Shown here one piece after another: positions 26,497-36,485 of a stretch of 64,000 nt of DNA; the first letter of the stretch is position 1, and each line of letters starts with the position of its first letter. The stretch is from Bacteroidota bacterium (GTDB lineage: Bacteria; Bacteroidota; Bacteroidia; Chitinophagales; Chitinophagaceae): the NCBI GenBank assembly GCA_018268015.1, contig JAFDXJ010000050.1, positions 248,001-312,000 of the forward strand, read 5' to 3'. The position numbers were made by a program, and so were the translations under genes. The notes under the pieces are model-generated. The model had not been told where the DNA came from, did no database searches, and saw only the letters and a list, made by a program, of their open reading frames with translations.

Positions 26497-27444
26497 TCAG
26501 CTCATCATGAGGATATTGATACTTCTTTGTAAAATATTAAATGCAATTTCTGCCATAAGATTTTCTTTATCCAAAGTAGGGTTTACTTCAGTGATTTCAA
26601 AGCAACAAACTTTCCTGTTCTGCATAAATTTACTGATGAGATCTTCAGCTTCTCTTTCTCGTAAGCCATTGTTCACGGGTGTTCCAGTACCTTTTGAAAT
26701 AGAACTGTCCAGGCTATCTACATCAAAACTTAAGAAAATATCCGTGCATTCGCTTAAATGTCGAATGACCGCCCTCACCACATTTTCCGGACCTTTTCTT
26801 CGCACTTCTGCGGTAGAAATCACTTTGCAGCCATATTTTTCTATCAGGCTTTTTTCTTCTTTTTCATAATCCCTTAATGAAATAAACACGATATCTTCTC
26901 CTAATACTTTAGGAGAAATTTTACCAATCCCCTTTAAATAATCCCACTGTTTTTTAGTTTCATTATCAAGATCATGTACTTTGTTTTCCAGGTTATCTTC
27001 ATTGATGGCCGTAGCTAAAGGCATGCCATGCATATTGCCGGATGGTGTGGTATAAGGAGTATGTAAATCCGCATGCGCATCTACCCAAATCACACCCAGC
27101 CTACTTTTGGGCTTTGCCATTTTTATTCCGGCAATAATGGCACCTGCACTACTATGATCCCCCGTTAATACTACCGGAAAAAAATTATTCTTCATCGTAT
27201 CACTAATAGATTGGGTGATTTTTTCATACATCGCTACTAATCCCTTGATGCGTTTTGCATATGGAGAAACAATGGGTTCATAGAGAATTTTATTTTCAGT
27301 AGGAATACTTTCTGAGGGGAAATGAACAAAGAAATTACTCATAAAATCCAATGCAGCAATTTTTATGGCTTCAATGCCCAGGCTGGCTCCACGTGTTCCT
27401 GCACCAATCTCCGATGGTATTTCAATGAGTTTAATATTTTTCAT
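26497..27444 (-). CDS. Arginase-family ureohydrolase
   Basis: It probably hydrolyses arginine to ornithine and urea. The 315-residue protein has all manganese ligands of the family: LTGDHSSAG near 93, WVDAHADLHT near 120 and SFDVDSLDSS near 225, followed by KGTGTPVNNGL. Agmatinase or formiminoglutamase activity cannot be excluded from sequence alone. The ATG at 27444 is chosen because an exact promoter box lies at 27469-27476; an in-frame ATG at 27495 is upstream of that box. Confidence 0.9.
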   Translation of the reverse strand: MKNIKLIEIPSEIGAGTRGASLGIEAIKIAALDFMSNFFVHFPSESIPTENKILYEPIVSPYAKRIKGLVAMYEKITQSISDTMKNNFFPVVLTGDHSSAGAIIAGIKMAKPKSRLGVIWVDAHADLHTPYTTPSGNMHGMPLATAINEDNLENKVHDLDNETKKQWDYLKGIGKISPKVLGEDIVFISLRDYEKEEKSLIEKYGCKVISTAEVRRKGPENVVRAVIRHLSECTDIFLSFDVDSLDSSISKGTGTPVNNGLREREAEDLISKFMQNRKVCCFEITEVNPTLDKENLMAEIAFNILQRSINILMMS

Positions 27445-27468
27445 AAAATGCTTGATAAATTTGTCTTG

Positions 27469-27476
27469 CAAATATA
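27469..27476 (-). promoter_or_regulatory. -7 promoter element of the arginase gene
   Basis: The minus strand reads TATATTTG (exact TAnnTTTG) 25 bases before the ATG at 27444. Confidence 0.5.
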
Positions 27477-27513
27477 AGCCTTCTGAAATTGACACGATTC
27501 AAACCGCGGCTCC

Positions 27514-28155
27514 TTAATGAATGATATAAATGATGGCACATAAAACCATGGACACAATCAAAATAATCCACCATTCATTGCTTTTCCATATCCATTCAAA
27601 CTTCTTTTGACGTAATATTTTTTGTACCCGCTGTAGTGTCTTTGGGTCTTCATTGGATAACAGAAGCAATTTTTGACCAATTGATTCCGAACTCTTAAAA
27701 TCGAGGTAATTGATACATTGAAGTAAAATTGATTTCATTTCATTGACTTCTTTTTCATTGTCAGTCTTCAATAAATACAAAATTTCTGTCTCGGTTAAAA
27801 TTTTCGCAGCAAGATGAGCAAATACACGGGAGTTTACCCTATATGGGTCTGCATATTGCAAGTTTTGAAGAAATATTTTACAATTTTTCAATATAGTCTC
27901 TGCAGTAATGGTTGTATTACCTGAATCCTCGTAATCATAAAAATATCTATCATGGTATTTTCTTCTTTCTACAGGATTTATTAATATTTCATAGGCTTTT
28001 GCAATTTCCAAAAAATGTGCATGGTTTGCTTCACCCGGATTTTTATCCGGATGGTATTTCATGACTAAAATCCGATAAGCAGATTTGATATCCTTCAGGG
28101 ATGCATTGGGATGAATACCAAGAATAGCATAATAATCAGGAAAGTTACTTTTCAA
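27514..28155 (-). CDS. Membrane-anchored J-domain (DnaJ-like) co-chaperone
   Basis: J domains stimulate DnaK ATPase. The J domain (about 5-70 of the form starting at 28155) contains DYYAILGIHP, the essential HPD in KYHPDKNPGE and AKAYEILINPVERRKYHDRY. The rest lacks the Gly/Phe and zinc-finger parts of DnaJ and ends in a C-terminal membrane segment (WWIILIVSMVLCAIIYII), so it is a tail-anchored type III J-protein. I favour the TTG at 28155 (213 residues) because an exact promoter box sits at 28174-28181. The ATG at 28224 would give 236 residues with an unusual N-terminal extension. Confidence 0.85.
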   Translation of the reverse strand: MKSNFPDYYAILGIHPNASLKDIKSAYRILVMKYHPDKNPGEANHAHFLEIAKAYEILINPVERRKYHDRYFYDYEDSGNTTITAETILKNCKIFLQNLQYADPYRVNSRVFAHLAAKILTETEILYLLKTDNEKEVNEMKSILLQCINYLDFKSSESIGQKLLLLSNEDPKTLQRVQKILRQKKFEWIWKSNEWWIILIVSMVLCAIIYIIH

Positions 28156-28173
28156 CCAGGAAATATTTAAAGT

Positions 28174-28181
28174 CAAATGTA
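28174..28181 (-). promoter_or_regulatory. -7 promoter element of the J-domain gene
   Basis: The minus strand reads TACATTTG (exact TAnnTTTG) 18 bases before the TTG proposed as start at 28155, and downstream of the alternative ATG at 28224. Confidence 0.4.
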
Positions 28182-28348
28182 ATTGAAAAAAAAGATGCCA
28201 CTTTTGATTAGAAATCATCTTCAATCAATCCTTATATTTTTCTTTGCACCAATTTTCCACAAGAAATAAATTGCCTTTTCCTGTTTTAAGCTTTTCCGTT
28301 AAGTTCGCATGAATAAGAGATTTACCTGAAGGGGAATAAATTAACTGT

Positions 28349-31300
28349 ATGCGTCTCAAACAATTAGAAATAAAAGGATTTAAAAGTTTTGCTGATAAAA
28401 CAATTATCAATTTTGATGAGGGTATTACGGGTATCATTGGGCCAAATGGCTGCGGAAAAAGTAATATTATTGATAGCATCCGCTGGGTGATCGGTGAACA
28501 AAAGATTTCATCCTTGCGCAGTGAAAACCTGGAAGCGCTTGTTTTCAATGGCTCTAAGACCCGCAGTGGAAGCGGCCTTGCTGAAGTGAGTCTCACTTTT
28601 GAAAATACAAAAAATTTACTGCCTACTGAGTTCTCAACAGTAACCGTTACCCGGCGTTATTATAAAAATGGAGAAAGTGAATACCGGCTGAATAATGTAG
28701 CATGCCGGCTGAAGGATATTCATAATTTGTTTATGGACACCGGGATCAGCAATGACAGTTATGCTATTATTGAACTGGCGATGGTGGATGATATCATTAA
28801 AGATAAAGATAATAGCCGCCGTAGAATGCTCGAGCAGGCAGCCGGTATTACTATTTATAAAACAAGGAAAAAAGAGGCCACCTTAAAGTTGGATGCAACA
28901 GAGATGGATCTTAACCGGATAGAAGATTTGTTATTTGAAATCAATAATCAGGTTAAAACGCTTGAGAGCCAGGCCCGTAAGGCAGAGAAATATTATGAAA
29001 TAAAAAAAGACTATCGCGAATCTTCCATAGAATTGGCTAAAGCTTCGCTTGAAGGCTATAATGAGACCTACCAGGATTTAACTGCAAAACTGGATATTTC
29101 CCTGGATGAAAAAACACAACTGGACGCTCGCATTGCTACCGAAGAGGCCGCATTGGAAAATGAAAAATTGAAATTTACAGAAGCTGAAAAATCATTGCAT
29201 GAAAATCAACAGCGTTTCAATGCCCTGATGCAAAGCCTGAAGAATAAAGAAAATGACCGGAATCTTGCCGCACAAAAATTATCTTACTTGTTGGAAAGCG
29301 AAAAAAACCTACAAGAATTTTTGCAAAATGCGGAAGGGCAATTAAATACGATCCAGGATTCTATTCGCTTCTCAGAATTACAGGTCAATGAAGAAACCAA
29401 AAGCTTATCTGTACAAAATGAAAAACTAATAACTGCCCGGGAAGATGCCGAAAACGCAAGGTCTGTATTTGATGCTAAAAGAAAAGTACTTGATGTTTCC
29501 CGGGAAGGTCTTCAACAAATTCAACGATCTCAATTTGAGGCAGAAAAAAAAGTGGCCGTTGCCGATACACTTATTCAAAATCTGCAACGAACAAGAGACC
29601 TGACAAAACAGGAACAGGAAAATAAAGCAACACAACTGGAAAAAGAACATACCAGTCTTGGTCAATTGGAAGTCACTCTTGCAGAAAAAAAATCATCCCT
29701 GGAAACGCTGATCAGGGAACATGAGGATGCCAAAAATAAAATCCTGGCAACACAGGAAGCCTTAGAAGTTTTGCGTAATGAACTCATGGATGCCAACCGG
29801 AAATTGGATGCAAAACGCAATGAATTCAACTTATTGAAAAGCCTGGTAGATTCTATGGAAGGCTATCCTGAAAGTGTAAAATTTTTACATGGCAATAAAG
29901 AGTGGAATACACAGGCTCCTTTGCTTTCTGATATTTTATATGTTCAGGAAGAATATCGTACATCAATTGAAAATCTCCTGGAGCCCTTTTTAAACTATTA
30001 TGTAGTTCAAACAATGGAAGAAGGATTTCGGGCAGTACATTTATTAACAGATCATAAAAAAGGGAAAGCCAATTTCTTTATTCTTGATAAAATTGCTACT
30101 CAATCCTTTTCATCAACAAAACCGGCGAACTGTATTTCTGCATTGGATATTGTGGAAGTAGATGATGCTTATTTTTCAGTGGCCAAATATTTACTTGCAA
30201 ATGTATTTATTGCAGAAAATGATGACGTTTTGATGGAGGATTTACAGGATGTGATCCTAATAGATAAAAATGGCCGTCTTGTCAAAGGTCCTTATTCTTT
30301 AAGAGGTGGCAGTACCGGTTTATTTGAAGGGCAAAAAATAGGGCGTGCCAAAAATCTTGAAAAGATGCAGGATGAAATCATTTTGCAGGATGCTGTGGTG
30401 AATGCGCTGAAAAGTGAAATGAAACAAAAACAGGATGACATTGCCCTTTATTCCGCATCCTTAAAAGAACAACAAGTAAAGGCTTCTGAGTTGGAAATAC
30501 AACAAATGAATAATGAATTATTCAGGGTTAAAAATAAAATTGAAACTACAGAACAAGCCATCTCTTCCGGTAATTTGAAATTGGAAGAAATCATTCAAAA
30601 ACTGGAAGCAGAACAAAAAAATATAGAAGACACAAGAACGGAGTTATCGGCATTAAACAATCAATTAGCCAATATTTCAGATGAATTGAAAACCCGTGAA
30701 TTGGATTTTCATCATGCGGAGGATTCCTATAATAAATCCTCCTCTATTTATAATGAAAGTAATTTACAGGTCACCCGTCAGCAAAATAAAATTTCAGGCT
30801 TGCAGCAGGAGCTGAAATTCAAAACAAGTCAATTGACAGAATTGCATGAACGTATTAATCATAATACCATTCAATTTAAGAAGGTGCAACAAGATATCGT
30901 TGAGAGTAAAGTACTCCTGGATGAATCTGAAAAAGCTTTAGTGGAATTTTTACAAACCAAAGAAGTAGAAGAGAAAAAATTAAATACTGCAGACCAGTCT
31001 TTTTATAATTTTCGAAATGAATTACAACAAAAAGAATCGGCGCTTCGTAACCGGCTAAAAGAAAAAGAACATAAAGAACTCCACACGGGTGAATTGAAAG
31101 ACCGGATGAATGAACTGAAATTGCAACTGGCCGGGATGAAGGAAAGATTGCAGGTAGAATTTAATATTTTGCTTGAAGACATTCTTTCAGAAAATCGGGC
31201 AACCACCTTATCCGTGGATGATTTACAAGAAAATTGCCAGCGGATGAAGAAAAGACTGGATAATATGGGAGAGATTAATTCAATGGCCATAGAAGCTTTT

Positions 31301-31870
31301 ACAGAAATGAAAAAGCGTTATGATTTTATTATTGAACAAAAGCAAGACCTGGTATCGGCTAAAGAAAGTTTATTACAAACGATCCGTGAAGTTGGCGCTA
31401 CAGCAAATCATCAATTCCTGGAAACTTTCAATAAAGTACGGGATCATTTTCAGCAGGTGTTTAAAGCGCTTTTTACAGAAGAAGATACAGCTGATTTGAT
31501 TTTAGATAATCCTGAAAACCTTGCGGAGACAGGCATTGAAATCATTGCCAAGCCAAAAGGCAAAAGACCTTCGTCCATTACCCAATTAAGTGGTGGTGAA
31601 AAAACTTTAACTGCAACAGCCTTATTATTTTCTATTTACCTAATCAAACCTGCCCCATTTTGTATTCTTGATGAAGTGGATGCTCCATTGGATGATGTCA
31701 ATGTGAATAAATTCACCCAAATGATCCAGCAATTCAGTACAAATTCCCAATTTATTATTATCACCCATAATAAAATGACGATGAGTGCCGTGGATGTTAT
31801 TTATGGAGTGACCATGCAGGAGGCCGGCGTAAGTAAACTTGTACCGGTTGATTTCCGAAGTTTGAAATAA
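28349..31870 (+). CDS. smc: Chromosome segregation protein SMC
   Basis: This is the ATPase of the condensin-like SMC-ScpAB complex that compacts and aligns chromosome arms. The 1173-residue protein has the N-terminal head with Walker A GPNGCGKS (31-38) and long coiled coils (about 170-500 and 675-1010). A hinge lies around 505-665, with RGGSTGLFEGQ at its end. The C-terminal head has the ABC signature LSGGEKTLTATALL (about 1080) and Walker B CILDEVDAPLDDVN. The protein is full length. scpA and scpB are not nearby. A small membrane-protein gene follows after six bases. Confidence 0.98.
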   Translation: MRLKQLEIKGFKSFADKTIINFDEGITGIIGPNGCGKSNIIDSIRWVIGEQKISSLRSENLEALVFNGSKTRSGSGLAEVSLTFENTKNLLPTEFSTVTVTRRYYKNGESEYRLNNVACRLKDIHNLFMDTGISNDSYAIIELAMVDDIIKDKDNSRRRMLEQAAGITIYKTRKKEATLKLDATEMDLNRIEDLLFEINNQVKTLESQARKAEKYYEIKKDYRESSIELAKASLEGYNETYQDLTAKLDISLDEKTQLDARIATEEAALENEKLKFTEAEKSLHENQQRFNALMQSLKNKENDRNLAAQKLSYLLESEKNLQEFLQNAEGQLNTIQDSIRFSELQVNEETKSLSVQNEKLITAREDAENARSVFDAKRKVLDVSREGLQQIQRSQFEAEKKVAVADTLIQNLQRTRDLTKQEQENKATQLEKEHTSLGQLEVTLAEKKSSLETLIREHEDAKNKILATQEALEVLRNELMDANRKLDAKRNEFNLLKSLVDSMEGYPESVKFLHGNKEWNTQAPLLSDILYVQEEYRTSIENLLEPFLNYYVVQTMEEGFRAVHLLTDHKKGKANFFILDKIATQSFSSTKPANCISALDIVEVDDAYFSVAKYLLANVFIAENDDVLMEDLQDVILIDKNGRLVKGPYSLRGGSTGLFEGQKIGRAKNLEKMQDEIILQDAVVNALKSEMKQKQDDIALYSASLKEQQVKASELEIQQMNNELFRVKNKIETTEQAISSGNLKLEEIIQKLEAEQKNIEDTRTELSALNNQLANISDELKTRELDFHHAEDSYNKSSSIYNESNLQVTRQQNKISGLQQELKFKTSQLTELHERINHNTIQFKKVQQDIVESKVLLDESEKALVEFLQTKEVEEKKLNTADQSFYNFRNELQQKESALRNRLKEKEHKELHTGELKDRMNELKLQLAGMKERLQVEFNILLEDILSENRATTLSVDDLQENCQRMKKRLDNMGEINSMAIEAFTEMKKRYDFIIEQKQDLVSAKESLLQTIREVGATANHQFLETFNKVRDHFQQVFKALFTEEDTADLILDNPENLAETGIEIIAKPKGKRPSSITQLSGGEKTLTATALLFSIYLIKPAPFCILDEVDAPLDDVNVNKFTQMIQQFSTNSQFIIITHNKMTMSAVDVIYGVTMQEAGVSKLVPVDFRSLK

Positions 31871-31876
31871 TATTCA

Positions 31877-32314
31877 TTGTATAAGATCGCCGCTATCATA
31901 TTTATTGCATGCTATGCATTATTTGCACTCTTCACAAGAAGGCCTGATTATTTTGACGGTAAAATTATTCCGGCAAAAATTCATTTTAAAAAAGATGCAG
32001 CTTTAGGGAATAAAACGCCACAGGCACAATATGTAGTGGATCAGAAAACCTACCTGACTCCGGCTACCTATTTATTTAAAACCTTTAAAGAAAACCAGGA
32101 GATCAGAATTATCTATGAAGCCGCTACGCCATCACAAGGTGCCATCTATAGCTGGTGGGGCTATTGGATACGCTGGGAAGAATTAATACCGGCTATTGTT
32201 ATATATACCGTATTATTTTTAGGATCCCTTTCTATAACAAATAATCAAACAGAAAAATCAAAGATGGATCAGGAAAATTATTTACCGGCAAAAAAGAAAA
32301 AGTACTCAGACTAA
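31877..32314 (+). CDS. Small membrane protein of unknown function
   Basis: I do not recognise the family. The 145-residue protein would start with TTG six bases after the smc stop. It has an N-terminal membrane segment (about 2-19), an extracytoplasmic stretch of about 80 residues with ATYLFKTFKENQEIRIIYEAA, a second membrane segment (about 105-123) and a lysine-rich tail KKKKYSD. The close spacing suggests co-transcription with smc. The start codon is uncertain. Confidence 0.7.
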   Translation: MYKIAAIIFIACYALFALFTRRPDYFDGKIIPAKIHFKKDAALGNKTPQAQYVVDQKTYLTPATYLFKTFKENQEIRIIYEAATPSQGAIYSWWGYWIRWEELIPAIVIYTVLFLGSLSITNNQTEKSKMDQENYLPAKKKKYSD

Positions 32315-32407
32315 ATGAATCCAATCACGCTTTGATTGCAAATTTGCGATAATTTAAATCACCCTGAAAAGTCCAACTCGCTATTTTCAATCAAGATGAA
32401 TTTTCAA

Positions 32408-33412
32408 TTATTCCCAAAATATCAGTTTGGTAATTCTTCCTTTAGTTCCTGCTAAGAAAACAGCCTTCCCACTTTTAGAAATCTGGCAAACATGATAACT
32501 TAAAGTGGAGATTGATTCCCAGGTTAAGCCGCCATCCGTTGAAATATCCACACCACTGGTACCACAAGCAAGCAATTTATTTGCGGTTAAATAAATGACG
32601 CAACTTCTGTATCCATGAGGGTTTTGATTAGGTCTTTGCCATGTCAAACCGCCATCTTTGGTAAAGCAAGCATTGCCTGTTGAAATTGTATCATTCGAAA
32701 AATCTCCACCTACCACGTACATATTTTTATTATCCCATATAGCTATGGAATTGGCGCCGGAAGATTCCGTTCCTTGCATTAAAGGTAAAGAAAGCGATAC
32801 ATCATGATGATGAAAACGGGATGCCATACCACCCGTTACAGATACAAATTCATCCGTACCCGGAATGAATTGAATATTCGTACCACTTGCTGCAAAAAAT
32901 GCTTCTCCTTTTAAAAGAGACTGATTGGTTTTTAATTTTTTAAAATCTGATTGATGTTCATTTTTATAAACCATATAAGTTTTAAGATCCGCCAAAGGAT
33001 CCCCGACAACAATCGCATCACCTTTTTGATTAAATGCCATAGCATCCAGAAAAACGCCTTTCATAGTGTCCACATAAACTTTAGTCCATGAGTTCCCTGC
33101 ATCTGTAGTTTTTAAAATTAATCCCGGGCTATCCACCGCCATGATATAAGCAACATTTTCATCCAATGCCTCAATATCACGAAAATCACTTTGTTCGAAA
33201 CCTTTTACGGTTAACCATTCAAACGTTTTGCCGCCATCTATGGAGCGAACAACAGTACCGTTCGTTCCACTGGCCCAAAGCACTTGCTCATTAACCACGC
33301 TTAACCCGCGAAAGGAAATATTTTTACCACTGGTTAAAATTTCCAATGACTGTGCATGCAGAAAATGGGTTGCATAAATAAATAAAACAAAAAGCATGAT
33401 TTTAATTCTCAT
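32408..33412 (-). CDS. Exported Ycf48-like beta-propeller protein
   Basis: The 334-residue protein has a signal peptide (residues 1-20, ending THFLHAQ) and repeated propeller blades with the BNR/Ycf48 pattern (VRSIDGGKTFEWL, LKTTDAGNSWTKV, FTKDGGLTWQR, STDGGLTWESI). Such proteins are usually exported scaffolds or unassigned glycosidase-like propellers; there is no sialidase active site. It begins 11 bases after the membrane transglutaminase-like gene on the same strand, so they form a two-gene operon. Confidence 0.83.
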   Translation of the reverse strand: MRIKIMLFVLFIYATHFLHAQSLEILTSGKNISFRGLSVVNEQVLWASGTNGTVVRSIDGGKTFEWLTVKGFEQSDFRDIEALDENVAYIMAVDSPGLILKTTDAGNSWTKVYVDTMKGVFLDAMAFNQKGDAIVVGDPLADLKTYMVYKNEHQSDFKKLKTNQSLLKGEAFFAASGTNIQFIPGTDEFVSVTGGMASRFHHHDVSLSLPLMQGTESSGANSIAIWDNKNMYVVGGDFSNDTISTGNACFTKDGGLTWQRPNQNPHGYRSCVIYLTANKLLACGTSGVDISTDGGLTWESISTLSYHVCQISKSGKAVFLAGTKGRITKLIFWE

Positions 33413-33423
33413 AAATTTTCAAT

Positions 33424-34332
33424 TTAAGGTTCAATAACCAGTTTAACATGATCATTCATATAGGGGCCACCCGGATAATGCGCCGTATAATCCAGGTTTA
33501 TCCAGTAATCACCATTTGATTCATGGTAATATAATCGATTAATTTTTTGATCTGAAAAGAGTTGGATAATTGCTTGCTGCAAAATTTCAAAATTTTCTTT
33601 ATTACCCACATACAACTCCGGGTACATGTGGTTTTCAACAATAACCAACCGGCATTGTGCACCGATACTCATCAGGCAACTTGCCATCAAAATGCTGTGA
33701 TCATCACAATCTCCTCCAAGCCCATTGAGGATGGTTTCGCGGGGAGAAGCATAATATTCATCACGTTGCGAATCTGGTACATAATTGAAATGATTATTGA
33801 TATATTTAAATAAGGATAGATACCGGGTAAGCATGGAATATTTTGATTCATACTCTTTGAAGTAATCTAATGAATGTTGTACTGAAAAATTTCGAGTAAC
33901 AGAATCATTGTACTGAATTTTACTTTTCACTAACCGGGATACTTTGTCTGCTTCATTTTCAAATAAATTTGAATGAGCTTCTAAAATATCATTTTGCTTA
34001 TGTTCCCGTACTGTCCAGTTTGTATAAGTCAGTGTTTTATAATCATTGAAAATATTGGTGAATCCATAATGACCACTAAATTGGTTAAAGCCCAAAATAC
34101 CTAAAAAAACAAGGAGTATGGGAAGCACCAATGGCTTTACCAAAGCCATTAATATCCGTACTATTAATATGGAGATAAGGATAGAAAGTATGAGATCAAT
34201 ATTAAAACCACTGATCATCACCGGGGGGATGTATCTGCAAATAAATGGTGCAAGAGGAATAATAATCAGTAATCCTGCAACCTGTGCAATAATGCTTTTT
34301 GTAATATCATATTTTTCTTTTTGCTGGGGCAT
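33424..34332 (-). CDS. Membrane protein with transglutaminase-like domain
   Basis: The 302-residue protein has an N-terminal membrane region with two or three segments (about 12-90). An extracytoplasmic transglutaminase-like domain follows, with GGDCDDHSILMASCL near 210 (candidate nucleophile Cys) and a late YHESNGDYWINLDYTAHYPG segment that could supply His and Asp. It could be a protease or peptide-cleaving enzyme; the activity is unproven. It precedes the Ycf48-like gene in the same operon and diverges from parE. Confidence 0.8.
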   Translation of the reverse strand: MPQQKEKYDITKSIIAQVAGLLIIIPLAPFICRYIPPVMISGFNIDLILSILISILIVRILMALVKPLVLPILLVFLGILGFNQFSGHYGFTNIFNDYKTLTYTNWTVREHKQNDILEAHSNLFENEADKVSRLVKSKIQYNDSVTRNFSVQHSLDYFKEYESKYSMLTRYLSLFKYINNHFNYVPDSQRDEYYASPRETILNGLGGDCDDHSILMASCLMSIGAQCRLVIVENHMYPELYVGNKENFEILQQAIIQLFSDQKINRLYYHESNGDYWINLDYTAHYPGGPYMNDHVKLVIEP

Positions 34333-34447
34333 TACATAGATTAAAAAATAAACCTTTAAGACAATCTTTCATTTTATATCCGTGCAAAATAATTAGAAGT
34401 CCTTGATTTATCCACAATATTAAAGGATTTGTAGAAAACTTATCATC

Positions 34448-34474
34448 TTGCAGCGCAAAGCAATTTTAAATTTG
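34448..34474 (+). promoter_or_regulatory. Probable promoter of the parE operon
   Basis: TTG (34448-34450), a 16-base spacer and TAAATTTG (34467-34474, exact TAnnTTTG) lie 71 bases before the parE ATG, giving a leader of about 65 bases, longer than at most genes here. Confidence 0.45.
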
Positions 34475-34544
34475 TATGCAATTGAAAAAAAGTTATTTTT
34501 CATAAAATGCTTATAAATTTTTTATACCTAATTTAAAATCATTG

Positions 34545-36458
34545 ATGGCAGATAAAAACAAGATTGGAGATTATACGGAAGAAAGTATTAAAAGCCTTGA
34601 CTGGCGTGAACATATCCGCTTGCGGCCCGGTATGTATATCGGGAAATTAGGCGATGGATCTTCGCCGGATGATGGTATTTATGTATTGGTAAAAGAAGTG
34701 CTTGATAACTCTATTGATGAACATACCATGGGATATGGCAAACAAATTGAAATCCTAATTGAACAAAAAATAATATCTATAAGAGATTTTGGCCGTGGAA
34801 TACCCTTGGGAAAAGTGGTGGATGTGGTAAGCAAAATTAATACAGGAGCAAAATATGACAGTAAAGCATTTCAGAAAAGTGTGGGATTGAATGGGGTGGG
34901 CGTGAAGGCTGTGAATGCGTTATCAGGTTTTTTCAAAGTGGAAAGTTTCCGCGATGGAAAAATGAAAGCCGCAGAATTTGAAAAAGGTATTTTAAAGAAT
35001 GAGCATAAAGAAACAAAAACCACTGAGCCGGACGGCACATCCATTTCATTTATGCCTGATGAAACCGTTTTTCGCAATTATCATTTTCTTCATGAATACC
35101 TGGATAATCAATTATGGAATTATTGTTATCTCAATGCAGGCTTAAACATTTCTCTCAATGGCAAAAAATATGTTAGTAAAAATGGGCTGCTTGATTTATT
35201 AATTCGTAAAACCAATGAAGATGAACTTTGTTATCCGATCATTCATCTCAAAGGGGAGGATATAGAAATCGCCGTATCGCACAATAATGATTATGGAGAA
35301 GATATCTTTTCTTTTGTCAATGGCCAGTATACCACTCAGGGCGGCACACATCAACAGGCATTTCGGGAAGTATATGTAAAAACCATACGTGATTTTTTTA
35401 AAAAAGATTACGATGCTTCAGATATCAGACAGAGTATAGTGGCTGCTGTTTCCATCAGAGTACAGGAGCCAATTTTTGAATCGCAAACCAAAACAAAATT
35501 AGGTTCGCAATATATTTTTGAAAAGGGACCAAGCGTTAAAACCTTCATCAATGATTTTATATCAAAAGAATTAGATAATTATTTACATCGGAATTCGGCT
35601 GTTGCTGAGGCATTAAAAAAGAGAATTGAAAGAAGTGAAAAGGAACGAAAAGAATTGAGCGGGATTCGAAAACTTGCTAATGAACGTGCTAAAAAAGCGA
35701 ATCTGCATAATAAAAAATTACGCGATTGCAGGTTTCATTATAATGAAGATGCAACAGGAAAAGACCGGGCAGCCATCGCAGAAAAACAAAAAGCCAGTTC
35801 CATTTTTATTACGGAAGGAGATAGCGCCAGTGGGTCTATAACGAAAGCCAGAGATGTTGAAACACAGGCCGTATTTAGCTTAAGAGGAAAACCTTTGAAC
35901 AGTTTCGGAATGAGCAAAAAGGTCGTTTATGAAAATGAAGAATTCAATTTATTGCAACATGCATTGAATATAGAAGAAGGCCTGGAAGGCTTACGGTATA
36001 ATAATATTATTATTGCTACAGATGCCGATGTAGATGGCTTACATATCAGGTTATTGCTGATGACTTTTTTCCTTCAGTTTTTTCCTGATCTTGTTAAACA
36101 AAATCATGTCTTTGTTTTAGAAACACCCTTATTTCGGGTTCGACATTTAAATGGCCGGCAATCCATAAAACAAGAAACAATTTATTGTTATAATGAAGAA
36201 GAGAAAAACAGAGCCATTCATCAATTGGGTGGAAAGCCTGAGATAACCAGATTCAAAGGCCTGGGTGAAATTTCTCCCGGAGAATTTGAACGATTCATCA
36301 GTGATGAAATTCGATTGCAACCGGTCATCTTAGAAAAAGGTGAACACATTCAAAATTTATTGTCTTATTATATGGGCAAGAATACACCTCAAAGACAAGA
36401 ATTCATCATTGACAATTTGCGAATTGAAATGGATAAAGCAGAAATGGCAAACATTTAA
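34545..36458 (+). CDS. parE: DNA topoisomerase IV subunit B
   Basis: This is the ATPase subunit of topoisomerase IV, which separates linked daughter chromosomes. The 637-residue protein has the GHKL ATPase ([11 protein letters not shown] near 24, VLDNSIDEH near 56, DFGRGIPLG near 85, [14 protein letters not shown] near 116) and the transducer domain. The TOPRIM domain has [10 protein letters not shown] near 425 and [11 protein letters not shown] near 492. The ATG at 34545 is preferred to the TTG three bases upstream. The pairing with a ParC-type subunit two genes later supports topoisomerase IV over gyrase. Confidence 0.95.
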   Translation: MADKNKIGDYTEESIKSLDWREHIRLRPGMYIGKLGDGSSPDDGIYVLVKEVLDNSIDEHTMGYGKQIEILIEQKIISIRDFGRGIPLGKVVDVVSKINTGAKYDSKAFQKSVGLNGVGVKAVNALSGFFKVESFRDGKMKAAEFEKGILKNEHKETKTTEPDGTSISFMPDETVFRNYHFLHEYLDNQLWNYCYLNAGLNISLNGKKYVSKNGLLDLLIRKTNEDELCYPIIHLKGEDIEIAVSHNNDYGEDIFSFVNGQYTTQGGTHQQAFREVYVKTIRDFFKKDYDASDIRQSIVAAVSIRVQEPIFESQTKTKLGSQYIFEKGPSVKTFINDFISKELDNYLHRNSAVAEALKKRIERSEKERKELSGIRKLANERAKKANLHNKKLRDCRFHYNEDATGKDRAAIAEKQKASSIFITEGDSASGSITKARDVETQAVFSLRGKPLNSFGMSKKVVYENEEFNLLQHALNIEEGLEGLRYNNIIIATDADVDGLHIRLLLMTFFLQFFPDLVKQNHVFVLETPLFRVRHLNGRQSIKQETIYCYNEEEKNRAIHQLGGKPEITRFKGLGEISPGEFERFISDEIRLQPVILEKGEHIQNLLSYYMGKNTPQRQEFIIDNLRIEMDKAEMANI

Positions 36459-36485
36459 CCAATAGCATAGAAATATTTTTAAAAT

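Noticed and set aside
26477-26517. Inverted repeat at the convergent end of the response regulator and arginase genes
   Set aside because: AATATC...GATATT with inner CCTCA...TGAGG is imperfect, lacks a T tract in a suitable place and overlaps arginase coding sequence, so I do not call a terminator.
28225-28596. Open reading frame antisense to the start of smc
   Set aside because: It overlaps the conserved N-terminal head of smc on the other strand and shows no domain or start signal.
32321-32337. CAATCA-N5-TGATTG hairpin after the small membrane protein gene
   Set aside because: The stem is only six AT-rich pairs with no T tract; too weak to call a terminator.
34408-34416. TTATCCACA, an exact DnaA-box match, in the gap before parE
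   Set aside because: It is a single box; another perfect match (17088-17096, opposite strand) lies inside pdhA coding sequence, and no cluster of boxes or AT-rich unwinding element accompanies either, so I do not call an origin.
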